A stretch of DNA of 64,000 nt from Geothermovivens sp964644845 (GTDB lineage Bacteria; Zhuqueibacterota; Zhuqueibacteria; Oleimicrobiales; Geothermoviventaceae): the NCBI GenBank assembly GCA_964644845.1, contig CAZXXS010000012.1:62001-126000 (forward strand). Reading direction: 5' to 3'. The position numbers and the translations under genes were made by a program. Numbering within the stretch: position 1 is the first letter of the stretch; each line of letters starts with the position of its first letter. The notes under the pieces were generated by a model. It worked only from the letters and a program-made list of their open reading frames with translations. It was not told where the DNA came from and searched no databases. Of this stretch, positions 34,527 to 43,922 are shown piece after piece.

Positions 34527-35945
34527 CTACCTTCCCTTTCCTCTGAGCACAACGTAGATCGTGGTCAACAGGATCTTGAAGTCCATTCGCAGCGACATGT
34601 TCTCAATGTAAAAGAGATCGTACTCCAGCTTTCGCTTGACATCCTCAATGCTCGCGTCGTAGTCCCCCTTCACCTGAGCCCAGCCGGTGATGCCCGGTTT
34701 GACCTTCAGCCGCCGTGTGTAAAGCGGAATTTGGTGTTTCAAACGCTTGACGAAGTACGGGCGTTCCGGCCTCGGGCCTACGAGACTCATGTCACCGGCG
34801 AGCACGTTAATCAGTTGCGGAAATTCATCGATGCGCAGTTTTCGCAGTACCCGGCCCACACGCGTCACACGCGGATCGTCTTCGTCTGCCCACTTCGGCC
34901 CGGTCATTTTCTCAGCCCCGACCACCATCGAGCGGAACTTGTAGATTGTGAAAATCTTCCCGTCCTTACCCACCCGCTTCTGCCTGAAAAAAACTGGCCC
35001 CCTCGAGTCGAGTTTGATGGCCAGAGCCACCAGGATCCACAGAGGGATGCCAGCGATCAGGACGGCTGCCGAGACCGCCACATCCAGAATGCGCTTGATC
35101 CGCTCCTCCCAGGGCGGCATCAGGTGGGGCATCACCTCGATGAGCGGTACACCGTAAAGTTGATTCGTCCGGGCTTGTCCGAGCACGATGTCGTAGAGGT
35201 CGGGCACAATCTTCACGCCTACTGGCAGACCGTCGCAACGGTCCAGGATGTCGACAAGCCGTCGGCGTTCCTCGTCCTCCAACGCGACCACCACTTCTTC
35301 AACCTGATGCTTACGAATCAGGTTTGGCAGGTTTTTGATTGTTCCGAGCACGGGCGTGTCCTGTTTGCGAACCTTGCGTGACCGCCCGGGATCTACGTCT
35401 GCAAACCCGATCACTTTGTAGCCCAAAGCCGGGAAGCGCTCCAATTTGTCGGCGAGTTCGCGTCCTTTCTGGTTGCATCCAACCACAAGGGTGCGTTTGA
35501 GACCATGCCCGGCTTCCAGCAGTTTGCGCTGGAGGGTCCGCAGCGCCATTCGTCCACCCCCCACAAAGCCAACCATGAGAGCCCAGTAGGACAGGATCAT
35601 CATCCGGCCCACTGTGGGGGGCTGGGACAGGTCGCGTTCTGGTTCGAATGTCAGCACAAAGATGATGAGAATCCCGAAGCTGACGGTTTTAAACACCGCC
35701 ACGAATTCGTCGAACCGCGACTGGGCGTGCCACCTGCGGTAAAGGCCAAAGAATAAAAACAGCAAAACCCAAAAGAACCAAAGGATGAGGGAGATGAGGA
35801 AGCGATGCCACAACCCAAAGCCTGCAAAGAAGCCCATTTCCTGACGCAGCGTTATCCAGACGAAAAAGGCTGCGTGAATCGCCACGAAGTCCACCAGGAA
35901 AGTCACGACTCTTTGCAGGCGATGCGGCATGTTCTTTCGCCTCAT
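34527..35945 (-). CDS. Polyprenyl-phosphate sugar-1-phosphate transferase (initiating, WbaP/CpsE-like)
   Basis: 472 residues. It starts the repeat unit by moving a sugar 1-phosphate onto undecaprenyl phosphate. The N-terminal part has four hydrophobic segments (about 10-115), then a Rossmann-like CoA-binding-type domain (about 135-260, LVVGCNQKGRELADKL). The C-terminal bacterial sugar transferase domain has a membrane segment, RGPVFFRQKRVGKDGK, YKFRSMV, RKLRIDEFPQLINVLAGD and LVGPRPERP. The DEFPQ and PRP motifs are catalytic in this family. ATG 35945 overlaps the stop of the upstream GT2 gene by 4 nt; ATG 35930 is a possible alternative. It is coupled downstream to serS. Confidence 0.93.
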   Translation of the reverse strand: MRRKNMPHRLQRVVTFLVDFVAIHAAFFVWITLRQEMGFFAGFGLWHRFLISLILWFFWVLLFLFFGLYRRWHAQSRFDEFVAVFKTVSFGILIIFVLTFEPERDLSQPPTVGRMMILSYWALMVGFVGGGRMALRTLQRKLLEAGHGLKRTLVVGCNQKGRELADKLERFPALGYKVIGFADVDPGRSRKVRKQDTPVLGTIKNLPNLIRKHQVEEVVVALEDEERRRLVDILDRCDGLPVGVKIVPDLYDIVLGQARTNQLYGVPLIEVMPHLMPPWEERIKRILDVAVSAAVLIAGIPLWILVALAIKLDSRGPVFFRQKRVGKDGKIFTIYKFRSMVVGAEKMTGPKWADEDDPRVTRVGRVLRKLRIDEFPQLINVLAGDMSLVGPRPERPYFVKRLKHQIPLYTRRLKVKPGITGWAQVKGDYDASIEDVKRKLEYDLFYIENMSLRMDFKILLTTIYVVLRGKGR

Positions 35946-37030
35946 GCGTTAGAGCTGGCGGTACTAACTGAAGATGCCGGGGGCTTCTTACGGTAGAACA
36001 GTCCGACAATCGCCCCCGCCGCCCAGGCGAGATGCATCGTGAGGAAAGCAACGGGCAAAACGGGGAGGTACTTCCAGCCGTGCTTTCGTGCAAGATCTGC
36101 AGAGGCCAGGAGATTCGCCAACAGATACCCCCCAACTAGCACCCGCAAAGGCATCACAATTTCGCCCCGCGCAACACTCACGGCTGTGAGAGCAAGCCCC
36201 GTCAACAGCACGACGGGCGGCAGGACGTGCAGTGGCTTCAGCGCGTCAAAGTGCTTGCGGACAACGTTCATCCGCTGCACACCGTACCAGAAAAACTGTT
36301 TAGCAAGCTTCGCCAGCGTTTTGCGTGGGTAGTAGTAGGAAACGATGTCCGGGGAGTAGAAGATTCTGTACCCTGCTTTCCGGATGCGCCAGTTGAACTC
36401 AGCATCTTCCGAAATGGGTAATGTTTCGTCAAAGTAACCAACCTTATTGAACAACCAGCGGCGGTAGGCTGCGTACACCACCGTATCCACAAACCGGGGG
36501 CGTTTGACGTACCGATACGGGGCACTGGCGATCCCAAAGGGCGAGCTCATGGCCAAGCCGATGGCTTGTTGCAAGTACGTGTCGCCCACGTTCACCTGGG
36601 TCCCGCCTACCACGGGAACGTTCTTCTCGTTAAGGTATTCCACGTTCTTACGAATAAAGTCGGGACGCACAGTGGTGTGGGAGCCAAGGATGACAACGAC
36701 ATCACTCTGCGAGTTTCGTATCCCAACGTTGATGTTGGTTGGGGTCAAACGCGCCGGGTTGTCGTACACACGAATATTCGGATAGCGAGCCGCATACTCC
36801 GCAACAATCTCTCGGCTCCCGTCTGTCGACATCCCATTGACCACGGCGATTTCGAGCAGATCCTGCGGGTAGTCTTGTGCCAGGAGGGAATCCAGGCACC
36901 GGCCGATACTCTCCCGCTCATTGAACATGGGGATCACGACCGCGACACGGTCAGCGTAGCGCTGCCCATCGTTTTTTTTGTCCACGGGCTCTGCTTCCCG
37001 CCTTGTGCCTGCCGTCTCTTGCTTCATCAC
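35942..37030 (-). CDS. Glycosyltransferase family 2 (ExoA-like)
   Basis: About 362 residues, membrane-associated. The GT2 domain has VAVVIPMFNERESI (about 30-43), VVNGMSTDGS, ILGSHTTVRPDF and ISEDAEFNWRIRKAGY (the acidic catalytic region). Two to three hydrophobic segments follow near the C terminus (LPPVVLLTGLALTAVSV, AFLTMHLAWAAGAIVGLFY). This layout resembles ExoA of succinoglycan synthesis, so it likely adds a residue to the lipid-linked repeat. Start is GTG 37030 or ATG 37027, both touching the stop of the aminotransferase gene. Its own stop overlaps the sugar transferase ATG. Confidence 0.88.
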   Translation of the reverse strand: MMKQETAGTRREAEPVDKKNDGQRYADRVAVVIPMFNERESIGRCLDSLLAQDYPQDLLEIAVVNGMSTDGSREIVAEYAARYPNIRVYDNPARLTPTNINVGIRNSQSDVVVILGSHTTVRPDFIRKNVEYLNEKNVPVVGGTQVNVGDTYLQQAIGLAMSSPFGIASAPYRYVKRPRFVDTVVYAAYRRWLFNKVGYFDETLPISEDAEFNWRIRKAGYRIFYSPDIVSYYYPRKTLAKLAKQFFWYGVQRMNVVRKHFDALKPLHVLPPVVLLTGLALTAVSVARGEIVMPLRVLVGGYLLANLLASADLARKHGWKYLPVLPVAFLTMHLAWAAGAIVGLFYRKKPPASSVSTASSNA

Positions 37031-38154
37031 GCCTGAGCCGCTCTCTTGTCGAAAAATCCACGTATGTTACGGGCCACGTACTCAATTTGCTCATCCGTCA
37101 ATTCGGGAAACATGGGCAGCGACAACATTCTTTCGGCCAGAATTTCTGTGTTCGGGAAATCGCCTTTTTTGTAGCCAAGATCGCGATAGGCTTCCAACAA
37201 ATGCACTGGAATCGGATAATGGATTCCGGTCTGAATACCAGCTTCCTGAAGATGTTGTCGCAACGCATCCCGGTGTTCTGTTTCGACGATAAACAGATGG
37301 TAAATGTGTGTTGAAAATTCGGCCACGCGCTGGAAACGCAGGTCGCCCACATTCTCGAGAAGAGAACGATATTTTGCCGCATGATCGGCGCGCAGTTGAT
37401 TCCACGCATCCAAATGCCGTAACTTCACGTTGAGAACTGCCGCCTGAACCGTATCAAGGCGGGCATTCACGCCCTTGACAACGTGTTCGTACTTCACGCG
37501 CTGCCCGTAGTTGCGCAGCATCCGCAGCTTCTGCGCCAGCGAAGCATCACTGGTCGCCACGAAACCGCCATCACCGTAAGCCCCGAGATTCTTTCCCGGG
37601 TAGAAACTAAAACAGCCAATCTGCCCGATCGATCCGCACTTTCGCCCTTTGTAGAGCGTTCCGTGGGCCTGGGCAGCATCTTCCACCACTGCGAGTCCAT
37701 GTTTGCTCGCGATTTCTAACACTACATCCATGTTCGCAGCCTGGCCCGTCAGGTGAACTGGGATGATCGCTTTCGTCCGCTGCGTGATCGCGGCCTCGAT
37801 TTGATCTGTGTCCACGTTGTACGTGTCACGCAGACAGTCCACCAGCACCGGTTTTGCCCCTACCGTGCTGACGGCCAGTGCTGTGGCGACAAAGGTGTTA
37901 GCAGGCACGATCACCTCGTCCCCGGGCCCAACTTCCAGCGCTCGCAAAGCCAACTGAAGCGCATCAAGACCACTGCTCACACCAATACCGTGCTCAACGC
38001 TAAGGTATGATGCGAAATTTCTCTCGAAACGCTCAACTTCACCCCCGAGAATAAAATCGCACCGTTCGAATACGCCCAGAACAGCGGCGTTGATCTCATC
38101 TTGCAATGCTCGATACTGAACGCGCAAATCTACAAAAGGCACTTTGACTTCCAT
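37027..38154 (-). CDS. wbpE: DegT/DnrJ/EryC1/StrS aminotransferase (WbpE-like)
   Basis: 375-residue PLP-dependent sugar aminotransferase. It should convert UDP-3-keto-GlcNAcA to UDP-3-amino-GlcNAcA. SSGLDALQLALRAL binds the cofactor phosphate, VEDAAQAHG holds the PLP Asp, and SFYPGKNLGAYGDGG holds the PLP Lys (about 186). GGAGG lies just before ATG 38154. Assignment as the WbpE step rests on its neighbours: an acetyltransferase and a Gfo/Idh dehydrogenase of the WbpD and WbpB types lie directly upstream. Other 3-amino sugars remain possible. 27 nt separate it from the acetyltransferase. Confidence 0.85.
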   Translation of the reverse strand: MEVKVPFVDLRVQYRALQDEINAAVLGVFERCDFILGGEVERFERNFASYLSVEHGIGVSSGLDALQLALRALEVGPGDEVIVPANTFVATALAVSTVGAKPVLVDCLRDTYNVDTDQIEAAITQRTKAIIPVHLTGQAANMDVVLEIASKHGLAVVEDAAQAHGTLYKGRKCGSIGQIGCFSFYPGKNLGAYGDGGFVATSDASLAQKLRMLRNYGQRVKYEHVVKGVNARLDTVQAAVLNVKLRHLDAWNQLRADHAAKYRSLLENVGDLRFQRVAEFSTHIYHLFIVETEHRDALRQHLQEAGIQTGIHYPIPVHLLEAYRDLGYKKGDFPNTEILAERMLSLPMFPELTDEQIEYVARNIRGFFDKRAAQA

Positions 38155-38181
38155 TCGACCTCCACCGTTCTGTGCATTCGT

Positions 38182-38775
38182 TCACAGCTTAGGGCTGAGA
38201 CCATCTTCTGACTCCACGTAGGTTCGGCCGCAGGATGGACACCGCCAATTTGATCCTTCAAGCTTTAACGTCTGGCCGCACACACACACCCACCCGCGCT
38301 GGCGTGCCGGATTCCCAAACACCAGCGCGTGAGCAGGCACCGGGTGCGTGACCACAGCCCCTGCGCCCACCAACGCAAACATCCCAATATCAGCGCCTGC
38401 AAGGATCACTGCACCAGCCCCAATCGACGCTCCTCTACCAACGTGCGTAGGTACCAACCACGACTTGCCCTCGTACCGGTTCTGAACCGCGGGGAAGCGC
38501 GGCGATCGTGGTCGCAGATCGTTGGTAAACACAACCTGGGGACCAACAAACGCGTCGTCTTCGATTGTTACGCCTTCCCAAATCATGTTGCCGTTCTTGA
38601 TCGTCACACGGTCACCAATGTGCACGCCGCTTTCGATGAAACAATGACTGCCGATGTTGCACTTCTCGCCAATGTGAACGTCAGTCATTACGTGCGTTAG
38701 CGCCCAAATCCGCGTGCCATCCCCCACGTCGTCCGTCTCCACAAGCGCTGTCGGATGCTTGTAGAACTCGCTCAT
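38182..38775 (-). CDS. wbpD: Sugar N-acetyltransferase, left-handed beta-helix (WbpD-like)
   Basis: 197 residues. It acetylates the 3-amino group of UDP-GlcNAc(3NH2)A with acetyl-CoA. Hexapeptide repeats run from about residue 25 to 150 (IGEKCNIGSHCFIESGVHIG, IGAGAVILAGADIG, VGAGAVVTHPVPAHALVFG). A C-terminal zinc-ribbon-like tail has CVCG and CPSCG, common in this subgroup. The N terminus HPTALVE and TRIWALTHVM also match WbpD-type enzymes. ATG 38775 overlaps the stop of the dehydrogenase gene by 4 nt. Confidence 0.87.
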   Translation of the reverse strand: MSEFYKHPTALVETDDVGDGTRIWALTHVMTDVHIGEKCNIGSHCFIESGVHIGDRVTIKNGNMIWEGVTIEDDAFVGPQVVFTNDLRPRSPRFPAVQNRYEGKSWLVPTHVGRGASIGAGAVILAGADIGMFALVGAGAVVTHPVPAHALVFGNPARQRGWVCVCGQTLKLEGSNWRCPSCGRTYVESEDGLSPKL

Positions 38776-39800
38776 CCTTCGATCCTCACTGGGACACCAT
38801 CGTTTTTGAGGGACTCGTTGATTGCCTCGAGCACTTCCACTACCTCAAGCGAGAACTGGGGTCCTGAACGTTCAAGGCTGCCCGAACGCAAACTCTCGAG
38901 AAAATACTGGTTCTGATTCTTCAGGGGTTCCTGCATTTGCACCTTTGGCAACAAAACATCGCCATCCCACATCGTCACACGGAGAAACTCGCCGTAGTCA
39001 GCGTACTCCTGAACAGCATTCGCACCCTTGTCGTACACAGCCACTGGGCTGGTCAGAGCCAAATCATCCCAGGTCACCATTTTCTTGGTCCCCACCACGG
39101 TCATTTGGCGAACCTTTTTGGGATCGAGCCAGCTCGCTCTGATATTGGCCAAAGTACCGTTCCGATACCGCAAAGAAATGAACACTACGTCTTCTACGCC
39201 CGGTTGTAAGAAACTCGCGCCTGTAGCGGACACAAGCTCTGGCTTCGTACCCAGTAGGAAGTTGAAAATCGAAATGTCGTGAGTGGCAAGATCGTACGCC
39301 GCATTTACATCCCCGCGAATGGGGCCGAGATTCGTTCTCATCGCAGAAATGTACTGGAGCTCGCCAACCTCCCCCGAATCCACCAACTCTTTGACCTTCA
39401 AAATACCGGAGTTGAAAAGGAACACGTGGCCCACCATCAGCACCCGGCCAGCTTCGCTGGCTGTACGTACTAGCTCCCGTGCTTCGTTTGCCGTCGCGCA
39501 AAGGGGTTTTTCGCACAGCACATGCTTCCCTGCGTTGAGAGAAGCTTTCACAATCTCGTAGTGTGTCTGTGTCGGTGTGGCCACTACGATGGCGTCCACT
39601 GCCGGGTCATCCAAAACCACTCTAAGATCGGATTCGGTGCGCAAGCCCGGGAAAAGAGTCTGCGCTCTCTCGAGCCGCGCCGAGTCGACATCCACAGCGT
39701 ACAGTACCTGTGCCTCAGGAAGTGAACGGAACACGCGGACATGATTGGGCCCCCAGTGACCACAGCCGATAACAGCGATGCCGATTTTCCCGTCCTGCAA
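38772..39800 (-). CDS. wbpB: Gfo/Idh/MocA-family dehydrogenase (WbpB-like)
   Basis: About 342-residue NAD-dependent sugar dehydrogenase. By context it oxidises the C3 hydroxyl of UDP-GlcNAcA. The Rossmann motif is IAVIGCGHWGPNHVRVF (about 7-23), the family lysine motif is VLCEKPLCAT (about 93-102), and TNLGPIRGDVNAAYDLATHD holds the substrate-side His. A longer frame begins at TTG 39875 and overlaps the upstream stop. TTG 39800 is preferred because GGGAGG sits 5 nt before it and it puts the Rossmann motif at the usual place. It lies between a glycosyltransferase gene and the acetyltransferase gene with which it overlaps. Confidence 0.85.
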   Translation of the reverse strand: MQDGKIGIAVIGCGHWGPNHVRVFRSLPEAQVLYAVDVDSARLERAQTLFPGLRTESDLRVVLDDPAVDAIVVATPTQTHYEIVKASLNAGKHVLCEKPLCATANEARELVRTASEAGRVLMVGHVFLFNSGILKVKELVDSGEVGELQYISAMRTNLGPIRGDVNAAYDLATHDISIFNFLLGTKPELVSATGASFLQPGVEDVVFISLRYRNGTLANIRASWLDPKKVRQMTVVGTKKMVTWDDLALTSPVAVYDKGANAVQEYADYGEFLRVTMWDGDVLLPKVQMQEPLKNQNQYFLESLRSGSLERSGPQFSLEVVEVLEAINESLKNDGVPVRIEG

Positions 39801-39871
39801 ATCTTCCTCCCTTGCCTTTGCGTTGGGTTCCCATTCAGCCAGCGGTGCCCCACATGACGCGGCACCGCCAA

Positions 39872-41038
39872 TCAAGAATCCAGCGGACTTTTTCCGAACT
39901 GCGTCGCCCCGAGCAGTTCGCTGTACACACGCAGTAACCTCGTCTCCATGTTTTCCCAGATCAGTTCCCGAGAAGCCTGCTTCGTCGCGTTGCGTAGGGC
40001 AGTGAGCTTGGCCGGGCTCTCAACCAATTCACGGATTGCTTGAGCTAGCGCTTCGCTCGTTCTTTCCTTGAGAACCACAATCCCACCGTAACGCGCCGCG
40101 AGTTCCTCGACATCTCCGACGGCGTTGGCCAACACAGGCACTCCTGATGCCAGGGCTTCGAGCACTTTCGTCGGGGTAATGAAGCGATGCTCCTCAATGC
40201 GGGTGTAGAGCGCAACTGCCAGGTCCATCTTGCCGTACCAGCCGGGGACCTCATTGTACCGAACTTCTCCAGCGTATTGGACGTAAGAGGCATCCTTCAA
40301 CAAAAGTCCGAACGCATCCCGAATATCTGGATGGATTTTTCCGACCAGCAGGCCTCGCACGTTGTACCCTTCTGCACGGACGCTGGCCAGCGCATCAAAC
40401 AGTTCCTCAACCCCGACCCCTCTCTTAATGAAACCGATTCTGCCAACTGTGAGGGCTCCGTTGGCCTCTCCCCGGGACTTCCTGAATCCGGCGAACTCGG
40501 CCGGAGGTACATTTCGAATTTCACTCACCCGCGGGAACCCCCAATGGCGGTACTTCTTGAACTGCAAGGCGTTGGTCACTAACACCCAGTTTGCGAATCG
40601 CGCAGAAATCCTTTCCAACCCCTTGAAGAGAGCCGGCCACGGAGCACCGTATGCCGCGTAGTACTGCGGCTCGTGTGCGTCAAATATCACAGGCATTCCC
40701 TTGGCACGCGCGGCAATTCCAACCGGCATCGTGTCCAGATCGTGACAATGCAGAACCTGGTAACCGCCACTGCGAAGGTTCCGCCAGACGAAGCGGTAAA
40801 AACCGAGGAAAGCGGGGAGCTGACGGAATCGGCTACCCAGCTGGCTGGGCTGGTGAAACCTCAGTACGCTTATCCCGTCCAGAATTTCGCGTGCCGGAAA
40901 CTTTCGCTCTCGGTCCCAGGAACACACGGTTACATCGTATCCGGCTCGGACCAAACTGCGCGCTTCTTTGTAGACCCGAGGATCCGGTTCAAATGCCGTC
41001 GTCACCGCCATCAGTATGCGAATCTTGCGTGCCCGCAC
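39872..41038 (-). CDS. Glycosyltransferase family 4
   Basis: 388-residue GT-B enzyme. N-terminal acceptor domain: TAFEPDPRVYKEARSLVRAG, VLHCHDLDTMPVGIA, VIFDAHEPQYY. The C-terminal donor domain has VGRIGFIKRGVGVEELFDAL and the E-x7-E region around TPTKVLEALASGVPVLAN. It should add a sugar to the lipid-linked repeat on the cytoplasmic side. The start GTG 41038 has a weak ribosome-binding site, 10 nt after the flippase stop. Donor sugar is unknown. Confidence 0.88.
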   Translation of the reverse strand: MRARKIRILMAVTTAFEPDPRVYKEARSLVRAGYDVTVCSWDRERKFPAREILDGISVLRFHQPSQLGSRFRQLPAFLGFYRFVWRNLRSGGYQVLHCHDLDTMPVGIAARAKGMPVIFDAHEPQYYAAYGAPWPALFKGLERISARFANWVLVTNALQFKKYRHWGFPRVSEIRNVPPAEFAGFRKSRGEANGALTVGRIGFIKRGVGVEELFDALASVRAEGYNVRGLLVGKIHPDIRDAFGLLLKDASYVQYAGEVRYNEVPGWYGKMDLAVALYTRIEEHRFITPTKVLEALASGVPVLANAVGDVEELAARYGGIVVLKERTSEALAQAIRELVESPAKLTALRNATKQASRELIWENMETRLLRVYSELLGATQFGKSPLDS

Positions 41039-41048
41039 TTGAACACAC

Positions 41049-42512
41049 TCACGCTGTGGTAGTCTTAAAACCTATGAAACGTCTTAGCAGTTGTCTCTCA
41101 TCCGGACGAAAATAGGGTCCGACAAGACTCAGAAAGAGCAGCGAAAGTCCCAAGATTGGGAGTTGGACAAACGGATTCCAATCTCGCAGCAAATAGGCCA
41201 ACGAGCCATAAATCGCAGTCAAGCCAGCCATGCGCAACCAATCACGAGCGAGGTTCACGCCCGTGGCGAAAAACACCATTAGAAGAAAAAGTGTAGCGCT
41301 CAGCCCCGCGGTAGCCAAACGCGTGTAGGCTGCACCGATAAATCCAAACCGCCGGATCAGCATCAAATTCAACCCGACATTCGCAGCCAATACCAAGATC
41401 ATGGTTACCGTGGCCAAATGCTGGTGGCCCGTACCGATCAGCACCTCTACAAAGTAGAACGTAAGAAAGATGAATGCAACCGCAATCACAAGCAACCGGA
41501 ACGCTTCCACAGCCCCCGCGTACTCCGGACGATAGAGAAACTGATAGATCCACTGCGCATTGAAAAACAAGCCGAATCCCAACCCTACACCCAATGCCAC
41601 CAACAGTTTTGTGCCAGTCCGGAGCACGATTTCAAACAGATGCGAATCTCGCCGGTACGCACGAGAGTACACGGGGTAAAGAGACATCGTGATGGCCATG
41701 GAAAAAAGGGTAAGCGGGAGAACCAAACGCGTAGCAGAGGTGTACAAGCCCACTTCGGCGTCTCCGCGCAGCAAGGACACCAGAAGAACGTCCAAACGGG
41801 TATTCAGGTTCGAAAAACCAAGATAAAGCATCACGGGTACGGCTTGTTTCAGAAAGTAGCGGGCCAGAGGGCCATCGAATCCCCACCAGAGGCGGTTTTC
41901 CCGAAAAAACCGAAACGCCAGTAACAGAAACCCGCCCAAATTGGCCAAAGTGTACAGTACCCCAATCTCCAGAAGCCCTGCCCCGTGTCGAGTCCGCCAG
42001 ATCACAAGCAATAAGAAGATCATGTTGTCCAGCAACACCAGAGCCATGGGAAAATACATGCGGAGATCGGCCTGGTAGACTGTCTCAAACAGGGATCGAC
42101 CCGAGGCTATTCGGCTGGAAAGCAGAAGATTGGCAGAAACAATCATCACCAGCCACACAACCTCCCTGGGGTAACCGAGGGCAAAGATCCCGAGCCAGCT
42201 CGCCAGCACCCCTACAACCAATGTCGCGGCACGTAGCACAAAGCCTGTCCCGAGTACTCGATCCCGGAGCAGCTCCCCACGGGCAAGTTCCCTAACCAGG
42301 ATCTGGTTGCAGCCAGCGTTCACGATGATGTCAAAGAACCCGATGTAAGTCAGCGCAAATGACAGCCGACCGTACGACCGTTCACCTAAGTAATTGGCCA
42401 GGTAAACAAAAACGAAAAGATTGATCCCCAAATTGGCTGCGCGAGCGGCGTAAATCGCAAGCGAGTTTTTGCCAACCCGCTTCTCCAGGGAGTCGTCAAT
42501 TTGCTCCGTCAC
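41049..42512 (-). CDS. wzx: Polysaccharide flippase (Wzx-like, MATE/MOP superfamily)
   Basis: 487-residue inner-membrane protein with about 12-14 hydrophobic segments. It should flip the lipid-linked repeat unit to the periplasm. The start RVGKNSLAIYAARAANLGIN and YLANYLGERSYGRLSFALTY match the Polysacc_synt family. GTG 42512 overlaps the stop of the upstream polymerase/ligase gene (GTGA). Located between the polymerase/ligase and a glycosyltransferase, as expected in a Wzx/Wzy locus. Confidence 0.9.
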   Translation of the reverse strand: MTEQIDDSLEKRVGKNSLAIYAARAANLGINLFVFVYLANYLGERSYGRLSFALTYIGFFDIIVNAGCNQILVRELARGELLRDRVLGTGFVLRAATLVVGVLASWLGIFALGYPREVVWLVMIVSANLLLSSRIASGRSLFETVYQADLRMYFPMALVLLDNMIFLLLVIWRTRHGAGLLEIGVLYTLANLGGFLLLAFRFFRENRLWWGFDGPLARYFLKQAVPVMLYLGFSNLNTRLDVLLVSLLRGDAEVGLYTSATRLVLPLTLFSMAITMSLYPVYSRAYRRDSHLFEIVLRTGTKLLVALGVGLGFGLFFNAQWIYQFLYRPEYAGAVEAFRLLVIAVAFIFLTFYFVEVLIGTGHQHLATVTMILVLAANVGLNLMLIRRFGFIGAAYTRLATAGLSATLFLLMVFFATGVNLARDWLRMAGLTAIYGSLAYLLRDWNPFVQLPILGLSLLFLSLVGPYFRPDERQLLRRFIGFKTTTA

Positions 42513-43918
42513 GCTTCACCCGACTCGTTTCGGACGGCAGAGTTTGCCGCCACAAGCATCCCCAAGAAGTACCACAGGCGACGATTGTGACTGAGATCTC
42601 CGCTCACCTGCGCGCCAATCAGGAGAAAAAGAATTGCAACACCGATCGCGATGTAAACCCTTTGAAACGAGCCAGCAGAAGCGGTTTGTTTACGTTTGGC
42701 ATCAACCGTGTCCGCCAGCAAGGTACCCCAGTGCGTCAACAGCAGCAGTAACCCGACCAGGCCTCCTTCGCTCAACACCTCCAGAAAAATGTTGTGAGGC
42801 CACCAGGCCACGTCACCCCTGTAATAAACGTGGCCAAAAGCTCCGCATCCTACGCCGAACAAAGCCGTGTCCACACCCTCGGTGGGTAAATCGAGCGCAG
42901 TCTGCCACAAACGCAAACGCTGGTAGACAGTGATTCGCGACTGGACTTGCGCTTCACCCGTTTTGCTACTGGAAAAATCGGAGTAGCGACTTACCAATTG
43001 CGAAGGCAGCAAGCTGACGAGGATTAGCATGAGACCCCCAATAGCCCCGACCCATGCAAACACACGGACTGAACGAGTGTGTCTGAACTGGATCACCCCA
43101 AGTCCCAACAAGGACACAAGGAGACTTAACATGGGACCGCGGCTATTGGCCGCCAGAACAGCCAAGATCATAATCCCCGAACCGACGTACACCAAAATTC
43201 GCCGTGGACGTGAACATACACCTGATACCAGTACGAGAGAAACAACAGCTATCACCCCAACCCATTGGGCATAGCTGATCGGATTAACGCCGAGAAACGA
43301 GGCCCGGTAGAATTCCAGGATTTTTGGCAGATTCGAGAGCGCCTGGCTGAGGGTCACAAGTGTGTAAACGGAAGTCGCAACCCCAAAGACGAACAGAATC
43401 CAGAATGTGCTTCGAATACGCTGCAAGCGATTGTAACCCGAAGCGGTCAGAAACAACACGCCCCCGAATCCGGCGAAGCTGAACGCCTTCGACAGGCCGT
43501 ATCCGGGGGCAGAACTCCACGATGTGCTCAGTAAAAGGTAAGCGGCGAGTACCGCAAAGGTCAGAAGTCCGGAAAGGCCAGGCAGTGTCAAAGCCTCCCG
43601 TTGACGTAAGCGATAAAGTACGTGTGCAAGCAACGCCATCATGGAGAGAGCAACCGTGAAGTCGAATTGAGCGAACAGAGGGATGTTCGCCGTCGCCCAC
43701 TCCTTGAAGATTCCCGACGAGAACAGAGCAGCTGTCCAAAACTCGGGTAAGTACCAAGTGACCAGCGCCCCGCCCACGATGACGAGCAGAAAGGCTACCC
43801 CCATCCAACCAAACTCGTACGTGCTCAATATCGTGAAACTCAGGGCAAGCAGGAGGAGAAAGGTGGACGGCGTCGGGATGAACCAAACGGACTTTGTTCG
43901 GCTTGCCACCCCGGTCAC
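42509..43918 (-). CDS. O-antigen ligase/polymerase family protein (Wzy-like)
   Basis: 469-residue inner-membrane protein with about 12 hydrophobic segments and a large periplasmic loop (about 290-385). The loop holds the Wzy_C-type pattern GVGCGAFGHVYYRGDVAWWP followed by HNIFLEVLSEGGLVGLLLLL, where the H-N-x-x-L region is characteristic. It should join repeat units or ligate the chain; sequence alone does not separate polymerase from ligase. The start is GTG 43918, 4 nt after the stop of the Wzz-like gene. It overlaps the flippase gene. Confidence 0.87.
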   Translation of the reverse strand: MTGVASRTKSVWFIPTPSTFLLLLALSFTILSTYEFGWMGVAFLLVIVGGALVTWYLPEFWTAALFSSGIFKEWATANIPLFAQFDFTVALSMMALLAHVLYRLRQREALTLPGLSGLLTFAVLAAYLLLSTSWSSAPGYGLSKAFSFAGFGGVLFLTASGYNRLQRIRSTFWILFVFGVATSVYTLVTLSQALSNLPKILEFYRASFLGVNPISYAQWVGVIAVVSLVLVSGVCSRPRRILVYVGSGIMILAVLAANSRGPMLSLLVSLLGLGVIQFRHTRSVRVFAWVGAIGGLMLILVSLLPSQLVSRYSDFSSSKTGEAQVQSRITVYQRLRLWQTALDLPTEGVDTALFGVGCGAFGHVYYRGDVAWWPHNIFLEVLSEGGLVGLLLLLTHWGTLLADTVDAKRKQTASAGSFQRVYIAIGVAILFLLIGAQVSGDLSHNRRLWYFLGMLVAANSAVRNESGEA

Positions 43919-43922
43919 TTGT

